DNA of 7,623 bases. Origin: Betaproteobacteria bacterium (GTDB lineage Bacteria; Pseudomonadota; Gammaproteobacteria; Burkholderiales; Burkholderiaceae_C). The stretch is from NCBI GenBank assembly GCA_947448675.1, contig CANFOR010000136.1:1-7623 (forward strand), in the 5' to 3' direction. Made by a program: the position numbers and the translations under genes. The notes under the pieces were generated by a model. The model was not told the DNA's origin. It saw only the letters and a list, made by a program, of their open reading frames with translations, and did not search any database. This document shows, in pieces, positions 1 through 5,844 of this stretch. Positions within the stretch are counted from its first letter, which is position 1, and every line of letters starts with the position of its first letter.

Positions 1-1095
1 AAACATGCCATGGCCTTGGCGCGCCTGCACTTCCCAGCGCTGTTCTGGTGGCAGGCCCAAGTGTTTGGACTTGAGCGTGCTGGTGGTGCCCAGTGGGCTC
101 ATCTCGGTCATGCCCCAGCCTTGGATGACTTGCACGCCATAGTCTTGGTCAAACTTTTGGATCATGGCCAAGGGGCAGGCCGCGCCGCCGATCACGGTGC
201 GGTTCATACCTGCAAACTGCAGCTTGTTGGCGTCCATATAGGCCAGCAAGCCCTGCCAGATGGTGGGCACGCCGGCAGAGAAAGTCACATGCTCGCTGAC
301 CATCAAGTCGTGCAAAGACTTGCCATCTAAGGCCGCGCCGGGGAAGACCATTTTGGCACCCACCATGCAAGCCACATAGGGCAGGCCCCAAGCATTGGCA
401 TGGAACATCGGCACCACAGGCAAGATGGTGTCACGGCACGAGCAGTCCAGCGCGTCGGGCAGGCCCGCCGCAAAGGTGTGCAAGAGTGTGGAACGGTGGC
501 TGTACAGCACGCCCTTGGGGTTGCCCGTGGTGCCACTGGTGTAGCACATCGAGGAAGCACTGTTCTCGTCAAACTGCGGCCAGCTGTATTGGCTGCTGTG
601 CCCAGCAATCCAGGCCTCGTAGCTCTGCAAACCAGGTATGCCGGTGTCGGCGGGCAGCGCCGCAGCATCGCAGAGCATGACAAAGTGTTTGACGGTAGCA
701 AACTGGCTGTGCACGGCTTTGACCAAGGGCAAGAAGCTGGCGTCAAAACACAGCACCACGTCTTCGGCGTGGTTGGCAATCCACACCACCTGCTCGGGGT
801 GCAGGCGCGGATTCAAGGTGTGCAGCACGCGGCCCGAGCCACTGACGCCAAAGTACAGCTCAAAATGCCGATAGCCGTTCCAGGCCAGGGTCGCTACGCG
901 GTCGCCAAACTGCAAGTGCATCGCATCCAAGGCATTGGCCACTTGGCGCGAGCGCTGGGCAATGGTTTTGTAGCTGCCACGATGGATGTCGCCCTCGACG
1001 CGGCGCGAGACGATTTCAATCTCGCCGTGGTGGCGCTCGGCATGCTCGATGAGCGAAGAAATGAGCAACTCTTGGCTCTGCATTAAACCCAGCAT
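1..1095 (-). CDS. AMP-forming fatty acyl-CoA ligase, N-terminal part (3' end outside window)
   Basis: This enzyme activates a carboxylic acid to its acyl-adenylate with ATP and then to the CoA thioester, in the cytoplasm. The frame is open from the ATG at 1095 to the left edge: 365 codons, so about a third of a usual 540-560 residue ligase is missing. Visible motifs are the P-loop YTSGTTGNPKG at residues 185-195 (bases 511-543) and the adenylate motif GWGMTEMSPLGT from residue 326 (bases 97-120 and on). The C-terminal catalytic lysine domain lies off the window. The start is supported by an AAGGAG Shine-Dalgarno (1101-1106) 5 bases upstream. The N-terminus (MLGLMQSQELLISSLIEHA) resembles proteins annotated as medium/long-chain fatty acid ligases or as 3-(methylthio)propionyl-CoA ligase (DmdB-like); this is from memory. 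The family is certain, the substrate is not. The gene diverges from selO. Confidence 0.93.
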   Translation of the reverse strand, partial: MLGLMQSQELLISSLIEHAERHHGEIEIVSRRVEGDIHRGSYKTIAQRSRQVANALDAMHLQFGDRVATLAWNGYRHFELYFGVSGSGRVLHTLNPRLHPEQVVWIANHAEDVVLCFDASFLPLVKAVHSQFATVKHFVMLCDAAALPADTGIPGLQSYEAWIAGHSSQYSWPQFDENSASSMCYTSGTTGNPKGVLYSHRSTLLHTFAAGLPDALDCSCRDTILPVVPMFHANAWGLPYVACMVGAKMVFPGAALDGKSLHDLMVSEHVTFSAGVPTIWQGLLAYMDANKLQFAGMNRTVIGGAACPLAMIQKFDQDYGVQVIQGWGMTEMSPLGTTSTLKSKHLGLPPEQRWEVQARQGHGMF

Positions 1096-1116
1096 ACGAA
1101 CTCCTTGATTGGTTAA

Positions 1117-1161
1117 CTGCCCTGACGACACGGGGCAGCGAAGGGCCGCATGGCTTGCGGC
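1117..1161. other. two adjacent hairpins in the ligase/selO divergent spacer
   Basis: Two perfect inverted repeats lie side by side. CTGCCC (1117-1122) pairs with GGGCAG (1133-1138) over a 10-base loop. GCCGCA (1145-1150) pairs with TGCGGC (1156-1161) over a 5-base loop. They lie in what would be the leader or promoter region of the minus-strand ligase gene, 22 bases before its ATG. They could be an operator, a leader structure or chance in GC-rich DNA. The rest of the 182-base spacer shows no clear ligase promoter. Confidence 0.3.
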
Positions 1162-1265
1162 ACAGGCCCGAGTATTGCCTAAGCCAGCGCAGGTCGAGCT
1201 ACGGGATTGCCCTCAAGCGCGGCGGGGGTTGGCACGCGCAGAAAATCGGGCGCGCCGTCTTGCGG

Positions 1266-1271
1266 GACAAT
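1266..1271 (+). promoter_or_regulatory. putative -10 box (GACAAT) for a leaderless selO mRNA
   Basis: GACAAT matches 4 of 6 positions of the TATAAT consensus and ends exactly 6 bases before the selO ATG. Transcription would therefore begin at or next to the A of the start codon. There is no Shine-Dalgarno sequence between it and the ATG (TGCTGC only), which fits a leaderless mRNA. No good -35 hexamer sits 16-18 bases upstream, so this is tentative. Confidence 0.35.
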
Positions 1272-1277
1272 TGCTGC

Positions 1278-2849
1278 ATGAGCACCACGCCAAGCGCCGC
1301 CTTCTCTTTCCTCAGCCCCAGCCCCGCGCAAGAGCGTTTTGCCCACCTGGGCCCCGCTTTTTACACCGCCCTGCAGCCCACGCCCCTGCCCGCGCCCTAC
1401 CCACCCTATTGGGTGGGCACCAGCCTAGCCTTGGCGCGCGAACTCGGACTGGGCGATGCATGGCTAAGCAGCAACGAGGCACTGCAAGCCCTGAGCGGCA
1501 ATGCCCTGCTGAGCGGCAGCGTGCCCTATGCCAGCGTCTACAGCGGCCACCAGTTTGGCGTGTGGGCCGGACAATTGGGCGACGGCCGCGCCATCTGCCT
1601 GGGCGAGCAGGCCACGGCCCAGGGCAGGCTGGAGTGGCAGCTCAAAGGCGCAGGCCGCACGCCCTACTCGCGCGGTGGCGATGGCCGCGCTGTCTTGCGC
1701 AGTTCAATCCGCGAATTTTTATGCTCTGAGGCCATGCACGCGCTGGGCATTGCGACGACGCGGGCGCTCTGCGTCACCGGCTCCGATGCGCCGATCCAGC
1801 GCGAAACCCTAGAGACCGCCGCGGTGGTGACCCGCGTGGCACCCAGCTTTGTGCGCTTTGGCCACTTCGAGCACTTTGCCTACACCGGCCAGCACGGCGA
1901 GCTTAAAGCCTTGGCCGACTACACCATCGCACGCTTTTACCCCATGTGTGCGCAGCCAACGGCTTTTGGCGGCAACCCCTATGCTGCCTTGCTGCAAGCG
2001 GTGAGCGAACGCACCGCTTGCATGGTGGCGCAGTGGCAGGCGGTAGGCTTTTGCCACGGCGTGATGAACACCGACAACATGAGCATCTTGGGCCTGACCA
2101 TCGACTACGGCCCGTTTCAGTTCTTAGACGCTTTTGTACCCAGCCACATTTGCAACCACTCGGACACCCAGGGCCGCTACGCCTACAACCGCCAGCCCAA
2201 CATCGCCTACTGGAACCTGTTTTGCCTAGGCCAAGCGCTTATGCCCTTGCTGGGCGAGGCCAATGCAGCCCAAGAACTGGCGCTGTCGGCTTTAGAGTCC
2301 TACAAAAGCGCATACCCGCAGGCTTTGCAAGCGGCCTACCGTGCCAAGCTGGGTTTGGTCGATGTCCAAGAAACCGACATGGCATTGATTGAGGGCATCT
2401 TGAAATTGCTGGCCACCGAGCGGGTGGACTACAGCATCTTTTGGCGCAGGCTGTCCGAGCAAATGGCCCTGCCTGACACGCCGCAGCCAAGCCGGCCAAT
2501 ATCTGCAGAAAATCCTGCCGAAAACACCAGCCAAAGCGCCAACAACCCCCGCGACCTGTTCTTAGACCGCCGCGCCTTCGACGCCTGGTCGCTACAATAT
2601 TCAGAGCGCTCTACGCATATACAACGGGCCTCAGTGGCCGATTTGATGCTCAAAACCAACCCCAAATACCTGCTGCGCAACCATTTGGGTGAAAAAGCCA
2701 TCCAGGCCGCGAAACTAAAAGACTTTTCTGAAGTCAACACCTTGTTGACGCTGCTACAAAACCCATTCGAGGAGCACCCAGCGCATGCCAGCTATGCCGA
2801 CTTTCCGCCCAGCTGGGCCGCCTCGATTGAAATTAGCTGCTCATCATAA
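1278..2849 (+). CDS. selO: SelO/YdiU family protein adenylyltransferase (AMPylase)
   Basis: SelO is a pseudokinase-fold enzyme that transfers AMP from ATP to hydroxyl side chains of proteins and is linked to the oxidative stress response. The 523-residue product carries the family blocks in order: GHQFGVWAGQLGDG from residue 90, LKGAGRTPYSR from residue 122 (nucleotide-binding Lys123), the RFGHFEHF block, and GVMNTDNMSILGLTIDYGPF. Asp266, Asn267 and Asp276 match the D252/N253/D262 active-site spacing known from Pseudomonas syringae SelO. The C-terminus is SCSS, with Cys521 at the place of the selenocysteine in human SELO. At 523 residues it is somewhat longer than I expect (about 480-490); a polar, Pro/Ser/Asn-rich linker around residues 400-425 may account for part of this. 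The ATG at 1278 was chosen because homology starts just after it; the 41 upstream in-frame residues look non-coding. It is the first gene of a five-gene run. A DNA repeat overlaps codons 438-452. Confidence 0.95.
   Translation: MSTTPSAAFSFLSPSPAQERFAHLGPAFYTALQPTPLPAPYPPYWVGTSLALARELGLGDAWLSSNEALQALSGNALLSGSVPYASVYSGHQFGVWAGQLGDGRAICLGEQATAQGRLEWQLKGAGRTPYSRGGDGRAVLRSSIREFLCSEAMHALGIATTRALCVTGSDAPIQRETLETAAVVTRVAPSFVRFGHFEHFAYTGQHGELKALADYTIARFYPMCAQPTAFGGNPYAALLQAVSERTACMVAQWQAVGFCHGVMNTDNMSILGLTIDYGPFQFLDAFVPSHICNHSDTQGRYAYNRQPNIAYWNLFCLGQALMPLLGEANAAQELALSALESYKSAYPQALQAAYRAKLGLVDVQETDMALIEGILKLLATERVDYSIFWRRLSEQMALPDTPQPSRPISAENPAENTSQSANNPRDLFLDRRAFDAWSLQYSERSTHIQRASVADLMLKTNPKYLLRNHLGEKAIQAAKLKDFSEVNTLLTLLQNPFEEHPAHASYADFPPSWAASIEISCSS
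2588..2631 (+). repeat. dispersed repeat copy B, inside selO
   Basis: This 44-base stretch aligns without gaps to 5330-5373 on the opposite strand: 31 of 44 positions are identical, including the runs TCGCTACAA, CTACGCA and CGGGC. It also resembles the leader at 4131-4173, with shared ACGC and TCAG.GG ends. It encodes SelO residues 438-452 and uses codons that are rare nearby (CTA, ATA, TCA). The two coding copies are read in different frames, so the likeness is at DNA level and not protein homology. It resembles a short interspersed repeat I remember from Comamonadaceae genomes; that link is unverified. Confidence 0.45.
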
Positions 2850-2882
2850 AAACCATCTTCTCAACCTACCAGGAGACATGCC

Positions 2883-3293
2883 ATGGGCTACCCCATTACC
2901 AAAACCGATGCCGAGTGGCGCGCCGTACTCGAGCGCAAAGGTGCCGAGCCCGGCGCCTTTGACGTAACCCGCAAGGCCTCGACCGAGCGACCCTACACCG
3001 GAAAACTCGAAGCCCAGTGGGACGAGGGCAGCTACGAATGCATGTGCTGTGGCAACCCCTTGTTTGACGCCGACACCAAATTCGACGCAGGCTGCGGTTG
3101 GCCCAGCTTCTCGCTGGCGCGGCCCGGCGCTGTGCATGAAATCACCGACACCAGCCACGGCATGCGCCGCACCGAAACCGTCTGCGCCGAATGCGGTGCA
3201 CACTTGGGCCATGTGTTCAACGACGGCCCCTCGCCCAGTGGCCTGCGTTATTGCATGAACTCTGCCTCTCTCGACTTCAACCCCAGCGAATAG
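2883..3293 (+). CDS. msrB: peptide-methionine (R)-S-oxide reductase MsrB
   Basis: MsrB reduces the R epimer of methionine sulfoxide in oxidised proteins, using thioredoxin. At 136 residues it is a complete single-domain protein without a signal peptide, so cytoplasmic. The structural zinc ligands are two CxxC pairs, Cys53/Cys56 (CMCC) and Cys101/Cys104 (CAEC). The catalytic cysteine is Cys124 in RYCMNSASLDF. The signatures CGWPSF (residues 71-76) and HLGHVF (107-112) are present, and Cys71 is a candidate resolving cysteine. The start at 2883 has AGGAGA (2871-2876) 6 bases upstream; the nearer ATG at 2878 is in another frame. It lies 33 bases after selO and 23 before yciB, with no terminator in either gap, so it is probably cotranscribed. 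Pairing with selO fits a common role in oxidative damage, which is an inference. Confidence 0.97.
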   Translation: MGYPITKTDAEWRAVLERKGAEPGAFDVTRKASTERPYTGKLEAQWDEGSYECMCCGNPLFDADTKFDAGCGWPSFSLARPGAVHEITDTSHGMRRTETVCAECGAHLGHVFNDGPSPSGLRYCMNSASLDFNPSE

Positions 3294-3316
3294 CGCCTCG
3301 CCAACCACGCCTTGCC

Positions 3317-3850
3317 ATGAAACTTTTGCTCGACTTTTTCCCCATCATTTTGTTTTTTGCCGCCTTCAAATTTGCGGGCATCTACGTCGCCACCGGTGTG
3401 GCCATCGTGGCCACCGTGGCGCAAATTTTGTGGCTGCGCTACAAGAACGGCAAAGTCGAGCCCATGCAATGGGTCAGCCTGGGCGTGATCGTGCTGTTTG
3501 GCGGAGCCACCTTGGTGGCGCACAACGAGACTTTCATTAAATGGAAGCCCACCGTGCTGTACTGGCTGATGGGCAGCGCGCTCATCATCGGGCAAAGCCT
3601 GTTCAAAAAGAACTTGCTCAAGTCGGTGATGGGTTCGCAAATGCAGCTGCCCGAGCCCGCCTGGCGCGTCATGACCTGGAGCTGGGCAGGTTTTTTTGCG
3701 GCCATGGGCGCGCTCAACCTGTGGGTGGCCTTCCACTACGACACCGACACCTGGGTCAACTTCAAACTCTTTGGCGGCATGGGCCTGATGCTGGTGTTTG
3801 TGATTGGCCAAGCGGTGTATCTGAGCCGCTTTGCCAAGACCGAGTCTTGA
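3317..3850 (+). CDS. yciB: YciB/IspZ family inner-membrane septation protein A
   Basis: The product is 177 residues, nearly the length of E. coli YciB (179), and is largely hydrophobic. Candidate membrane segments lie roughly at residues 3-19, 20-41, 50-68, 78-96, 118-140 and 149-170. The short loop with FIKWKPTVLYWLMG and the later Trp-rich segment are typical of the family. YciB proteins are inner-membrane proteins tied to cell division and envelope synthesis; the biochemical activity is not known. The ATG at 3317 opens directly into the family N-terminus (MKLLLDFFPIILFF). It has no clear Shine-Dalgarno, which suggests reinitiation from msrB 23 bases upstream. Its TGA is followed after 2 bases by the bolA ATG. 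A hairpin covers its last codons. Confidence 0.95.
   Translation: MKLLLDFFPIILFFAAFKFAGIYVATGVAIVATVAQILWLRYKNGKVEPMQWVSLGVIVLFGGATLVAHNETFIKWKPTVLYWLMGSALIIGQSLFKKNLLKSVMGSQMQLPEPAWRVMTWSWAGFFAAMGALNLWVAFHYDTDTWVNFKLFGGMGLMLVFVIGQAVYLSRFAKTES
3835..3849 (+). promoter_or_regulatory. perfect hairpin at the yciB stop / bolA start junction
   Basis: CAAGAC (3835-3840) and GTCTTG (3844-3849) form a perfect 6-base-pair stem with a 3-base CGA loop. It ends inside the yciB TGA and 3 bases before the bolA ATG at 3853. In the mRNA it would cover the region where a bolA ribosome binding site would be expected. A ribosome finishing yciB would melt it, so it may couple bolA translation to yciB. The structure is seen; the role is inferred. 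Confidence 0.35.
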
Positions 3851-3852
3851 GC

Positions 3853-4122
3853 ATGGCCAATACCCTGCCCCAGGCTGCCGAGTTGCAGCAGCGTTTGCAA
3901 GAACGCCTCGCGCCTAGCCAACTGCAAGTGATCGACGAAAGCGCCGCCCACGCAGGCCATGTGGGCGCGGGCGATGCCGGTTTTGGCACACATTTTCGGG
4001 TGCGCATTGCATCAGCATTGTTTACTGGCCAGACACGTGTGGCCAAGCACCGGCTTGTGTATGATGCGCTGCAAGATTTTGTGGACCGTGGCGTACACGC
4101 CCTGGCCATTGAAATACTCTAA
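3853..4122 (+). CDS. bolA: BolA family protein
   Basis: This 89-residue cytoplasmic protein shows the BolA fold signature: an N-terminal helix (residues 7-19), the DESAAHAGHVG loop (28-38), THFRVRIAS (46-54), FTGQTRVAKHRLVYDAL (57-73) and the ending VHALAIEIL. His66 in KHRLVY is the conserved histidine that can ligate an Fe-S cluster shared with a monothiol glutaredoxin. BolA proteins act in iron-sulfur cluster handling and, in E. coli, in morphology and stress gene control. The gene starts 2 bases after the yciB stop and has only a weak ribosome site, so its translation is probably coupled. The BolA family is certain; whether it is a BolA or an IbaG orthologue is not settled, though VHALAI is closer to BolA. 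Confidence 0.93.
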   Translation: MANTLPQAAELQQRLQERLAPSQLQVIDESAAHAGHVGAGDAGFGTHFRVRIASALFTGQTRVAKHRLVYDALQDFVDRGVHALAIEIL

Positions 4123-4130
4123 CCGCTCTC

Positions 4131-4173
4131 TTTTTTGTAGCTACCAACGCTTTATTTTTAAGGACTTCAGAGG
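4131..4173 (+). repeat. dispersed repeat copy A, in the bolA-PPIase gap
   Basis: Bases 4134-4150 match the middle of repeat copy C (5330-5373, minus strand) at 14 of 17 positions (TTT.TAGCT.CC.ACGC). The tail CTTCAGAGG matches CCTCAGTGG of copy B at 7 of 9. It fills most of the 57-base spacer and supplies the AGAGGA Shine-Dalgarno of the next gene. It is AT-rich against a GC-rich background. It may also hold a weak promoter, but no convincing -35/-10 pair stands out. Confidence 0.4.
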
Positions 4174-4179
4174 ATTCTC

Positions 4180-4977
4180 ATGAACAAATTGCTTCGCGCC
4201 AGCCTGACTTCTATCGCCATGGCCAGTGCCATGCTCGCCGCTTCTGCGCAAACCGCCGACGCCCAAAACGTGGCCATTGTCAATGGCAAAGCCGTGCCCA
4301 AAGCGCGCATGGAAGCCCTGGCCCAACAGGTAGCCCGCTCGGGCAAACCCGTCACGCCCGAGATCAGCGAGCAAATTCGCCAAGAGGTGATTGCCCGCGA
4401 GGTATTTATGCAAGAAGCGCAAAAACGTGGCTTAGACGCCAGCGAAGACTACAAGGCCCAATTGGAGCTGACGCGCCAAACGATTTTGATCCGCGAGCTG
4501 TTTGCCGACTACCAAAAAACCAACCCCGTGACCGACGCTGAGGTGCAGGCCGAGTACGACAAATTTGCCGCGGCCAACGGCGGCAAAGAGTACAAAGCGC
4601 GCCACATTTTGGTCGAGAGCGAAGCCGAGGCTAAGAAGCTCACCGCCGAGCTAAAAAAAGGTGCCAAATTTGACGATTTGGCCAAAAAACATTCCAAAGA
4701 CAGCGGCTCAGCCGCCAAGGGCGGCGACCTCGACTGGGCCAACGCCAGCAGCTATGTGCCCGAGTTCGCCGAAGCCCTCACCAAGCTCGAAAAAGGCAAG
4801 ACCACCGAGGTGGCGGTGAAGAGCCAGTTTGGCTACCACATCATCCGCGTCGACGACATCCGCAACGCGCAACTGCCGCCGGTAGACCAAGTCAAGCCGC
4901 AAATCACCCAGCAATTGCAGCAGCAAAAACTGCAGAACTACCAGCAAGAATTGCGTGCCAAGGCCAAGATCGAATAA
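4180..4977 (+). CDS. secreted parvulin-type peptidyl-prolyl cis-trans isomerase
   Basis: This 265-residue protein should catalyse proline isomerisation and assist folding of exported proteins in the periplasm. A Sec signal peptide covers about residues 1-23 (positive MNKLLR, then an Ala-rich core, then ASA before Gln24; ADA/Gln29 is an alternative site). Residues 30-130 form a SurA/PrsA-like helical N-domain. One parvulin domain runs from YKARHILV (residue 138) through GGDLDW to SQFGYHIIRVDD (ending near 226). The C-terminus (about 236-265) is Gln/Lys-rich and probably helical or coiled. There is no lipobox. AGAGGA (4169-4174) sits 5 bases before the ATG. It is the last gene of the run and ends 41 bases before a strong terminator. 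The family is clear; a true SurA has two parvulin domains, so this is a PpiC/PrsA-like relative. Confidence 0.94.
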   Translation: MNKLLRASLTSIAMASAMLAASAQTADAQNVAIVNGKAVPKARMEALAQQVARSGKPVTPEISEQIRQEVIAREVFMQEAQKRGLDASEDYKAQLELTRQTILIRELFADYQKTNPVTDAEVQAEYDKFAAANGGKEYKARHILVESEAEAKKLTAELKKGAKFDDLAKKHSKDSGSAAKGGDLDWANASSYVPEFAEALTKLEKGKTTEVAVKSQFGYHIIRVDDIRNAQLPPVDQVKPQITQQLQQQKLQNYQQELRAKAKIE

Positions 4978-5018
4978 GCCAAGGTGGAGCAACCAGAGCT
5001 TGCAAAAGCTGGCACTCC

Positions 5019-5045
5019 AAAACGCAGCTACGGCTGCGTTTTTTT
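5019..5045 (+). terminator. intrinsic terminator of the selO-PPIase gene run
   Basis: A perfect 10-base-pair stem (5019-5028 with 5033-5042) closes on the loop TACG, giving a cTACGg cap of the extra-stable UNCG tetraloop class, followed by seven T (5039-5045). A smaller hairpin, AGCTT-GCAA-AAGCT (4997-5010), stands just upstream. In the other direction the stem is followed by only four T, so it may also serve the converging gene, less efficiently. That gene's stop codon (5044-5046) overlaps the T-tract. Confidence 0.93.
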
Positions 5046-5808
5046 ATGCGCGCAACCAAACATAGGCTGACAGCAAACCGATCAGCACCGATTGGTGCAG
5101 CATGTAGTAGCTGAGCGACCAGCGGCCCAGCCAAACGATGGGTTGCGCAGCCGCTGGTAGCGCAAGCTGCAGCCATTGCGGGCGCTGGGCCAAGAGCCAC
5201 TGGCCCAGCGCCAGACCCAGCCACACCACGCCCAGCCAAGGCACCAGGGGCACGTAGTCTTCGGTGATCGGTTTGACCGAGATCAAACCCAGCACGCTCC
5301 ACGTCTTTTCATTGAGAAAAGCGCCCGCAAAGCCCGCCGAATGTGCGTAGGCAGCTATAAACTTTGTAGCGATTGCCAAGCCGCCGAGCAGCCACAGCCA
5401 AGCGCCCCAAGCGGCGGTGAGGCGCACGATGATGAGCATCACCGCAATGCCGTGCAGCACGCCAAAATAAATAAAACTCTGCGAAAACATCCACCACGAA
5501 CCAGCGCTCACCAGCAGCGCGCACAGCGCAATTTGGCACCAGCGCCGCGCAAAGCGTGCCCAGCTTTGGCCCTGTTGCATGGCCACGGCCTGCGACACAC
5601 CTGCGCACAGCAAAAACAGGCTCACAATGGCATTGCGCTGCCAGGTCCAGAACGGGTCGCTGTAAAAATTTTGCTGCAAAAAACCAGCGTGGTTCAGGTC
5701 AAAGCAGAAGTGAAACCCCGTCATCCACAGCATGGCCAGGCCACGCAGTAAATCGATAGCATTCAAACGTGGGCGATTAGGCTGTAAAAGTTCAAACTGA
5801 TGTGGCAT
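5044..5808 (-). CDS. DUF1624 / HGSNAT-like membrane acyltransferase family protein
   Basis: The 254-residue product is a polytopic inner-membrane protein with roughly seven or eight hydrophobic segments. It starts with the family signature: a basic stretch, then IDLLRGLAMLWMTGFHFCFDLN (residues 18-39), where His33 is a candidate catalytic residue. FLLCAGVSQA and, near the C-terminus, SLSYYMLHQS are further family blocks. Relatives include the catalytic domain of heparan-alpha-glucosaminide N-acetyltransferase, which moves acetyl groups across a membrane; the bacterial substrate is unknown. I chose the ATG at 5808 over a TTG at 5844 because a good -10 box lies 6 bases before the ATG, which would exclude the TTG from the mRNA. 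A DNA repeat overlaps about codons 146-160. It is divergent from the binding-protein gene and convergent with the PPIase gene. Confidence 0.88.
   Translation of the reverse strand: MPHQFELLQPNRPRLNAIDLLRGLAMLWMTGFHFCFDLNHAGFLQQNFYSDPFWTWQRNAIVSLFLLCAGVSQAVAMQQGQSWARFARRWCQIALCALLVSAGSWWMFSQSFIYFGVLHGIAVMLIIVRLTAAWGAWLWLLGGLAIATKFIAAYAHSAGFAGAFLNEKTWSVLGLISVKPITEDYVPLVPWLGVVWLGLALGQWLLAQRPQWLQLALPAAAQPIVWLGRWSLSYYMLHQSVLIGLLSAYVWLRA
5330..5373 (-). repeat. dispersed repeat copy C, inside the DUF1624 gene
   Basis: Read on the minus strand, this stretch matches 2588-2631 at 31 of 44 ungapped positions and shares TTT.TAGCT.CC.ACGC with 4134-4150. It encodes roughly IATKFIAAYAHSAGF in a variable loop between membrane segments. 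Its reading frame relative to the repeat differs by one base from that in selO. Like copy B it lies in the sense direction of its host gene. Confidence 0.45.
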
Positions 5809-5814
5809 CTGCCT

Positions 5815-5844
5815 AGTGTACGCAGCTGGATTTGTTTGAGACAA
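5815..5844 (-). promoter_or_regulatory. putative promoter of the DUF1624 gene
   Basis: On the minus strand TTGTCT (5844-5839) and TACACT (5820-5815) are separated by 18 bases; each matches 4 of 6 consensus positions. The -10 box ends 6 bases before the ATG at 5808, predicting a transcript that starts at the start codon. The -35 box overlaps the plus-strand GACAAT box at 5840-5845, so the two divergent promoters would compete. Confidence 0.45.

Noticed and set aside
400..1086. Long plus-strand open frame (228 codons) opposite the acyl-CoA ligase
   Set aside because: It is the antisense shadow of a GC-rich gene; the minus-strand frame carries the ligase motifs and a good ribosome site.
2829..2849. 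Possible fourth repeat copy at the end of selO (shares TAGCTGC)
   Set aside because: The bases encode the conserved EISCSS tail, so protein constraint explains them, and the similarity ends after 7 bases.
2878..2880. ATG 5 bases before the msrB start, closer to the ribosome site
   Set aside because: It is in another frame and would give a 29-codon peptide with no known features; the ATG at 2883 opens the MsrB frame with acceptable spacing.
3295..3317. Direct repeat GCCTCGCCA / GCCTTGCCA before yciB
   Set aside because: Nine bases with one mismatch in GC-rich DNA; no known role and likely chance.
3421..3444. Repeat-like stretch in yciB (CAAA.TTT.T.GCTGC)
   Set aside because: Short match only, and the encoded residues AQILWLRYK fit the YciB family, so chance is the better explanation.
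3248..3811. Minus-strand open frame of 187 codons opposite yciB, rich in His and Gln
   Set aside because: Composition is typical of an antisense shadow of a membrane protein gene; there is no start signal.
5842..5844. TTG as a longer start for the DUF1624 gene (12 extra residues)
   Set aside because: It would lie inside the putative -35 box, and the extra residues are not needed by the family; the ATG at 5808 is favoured. Not excluded by sequence alone.
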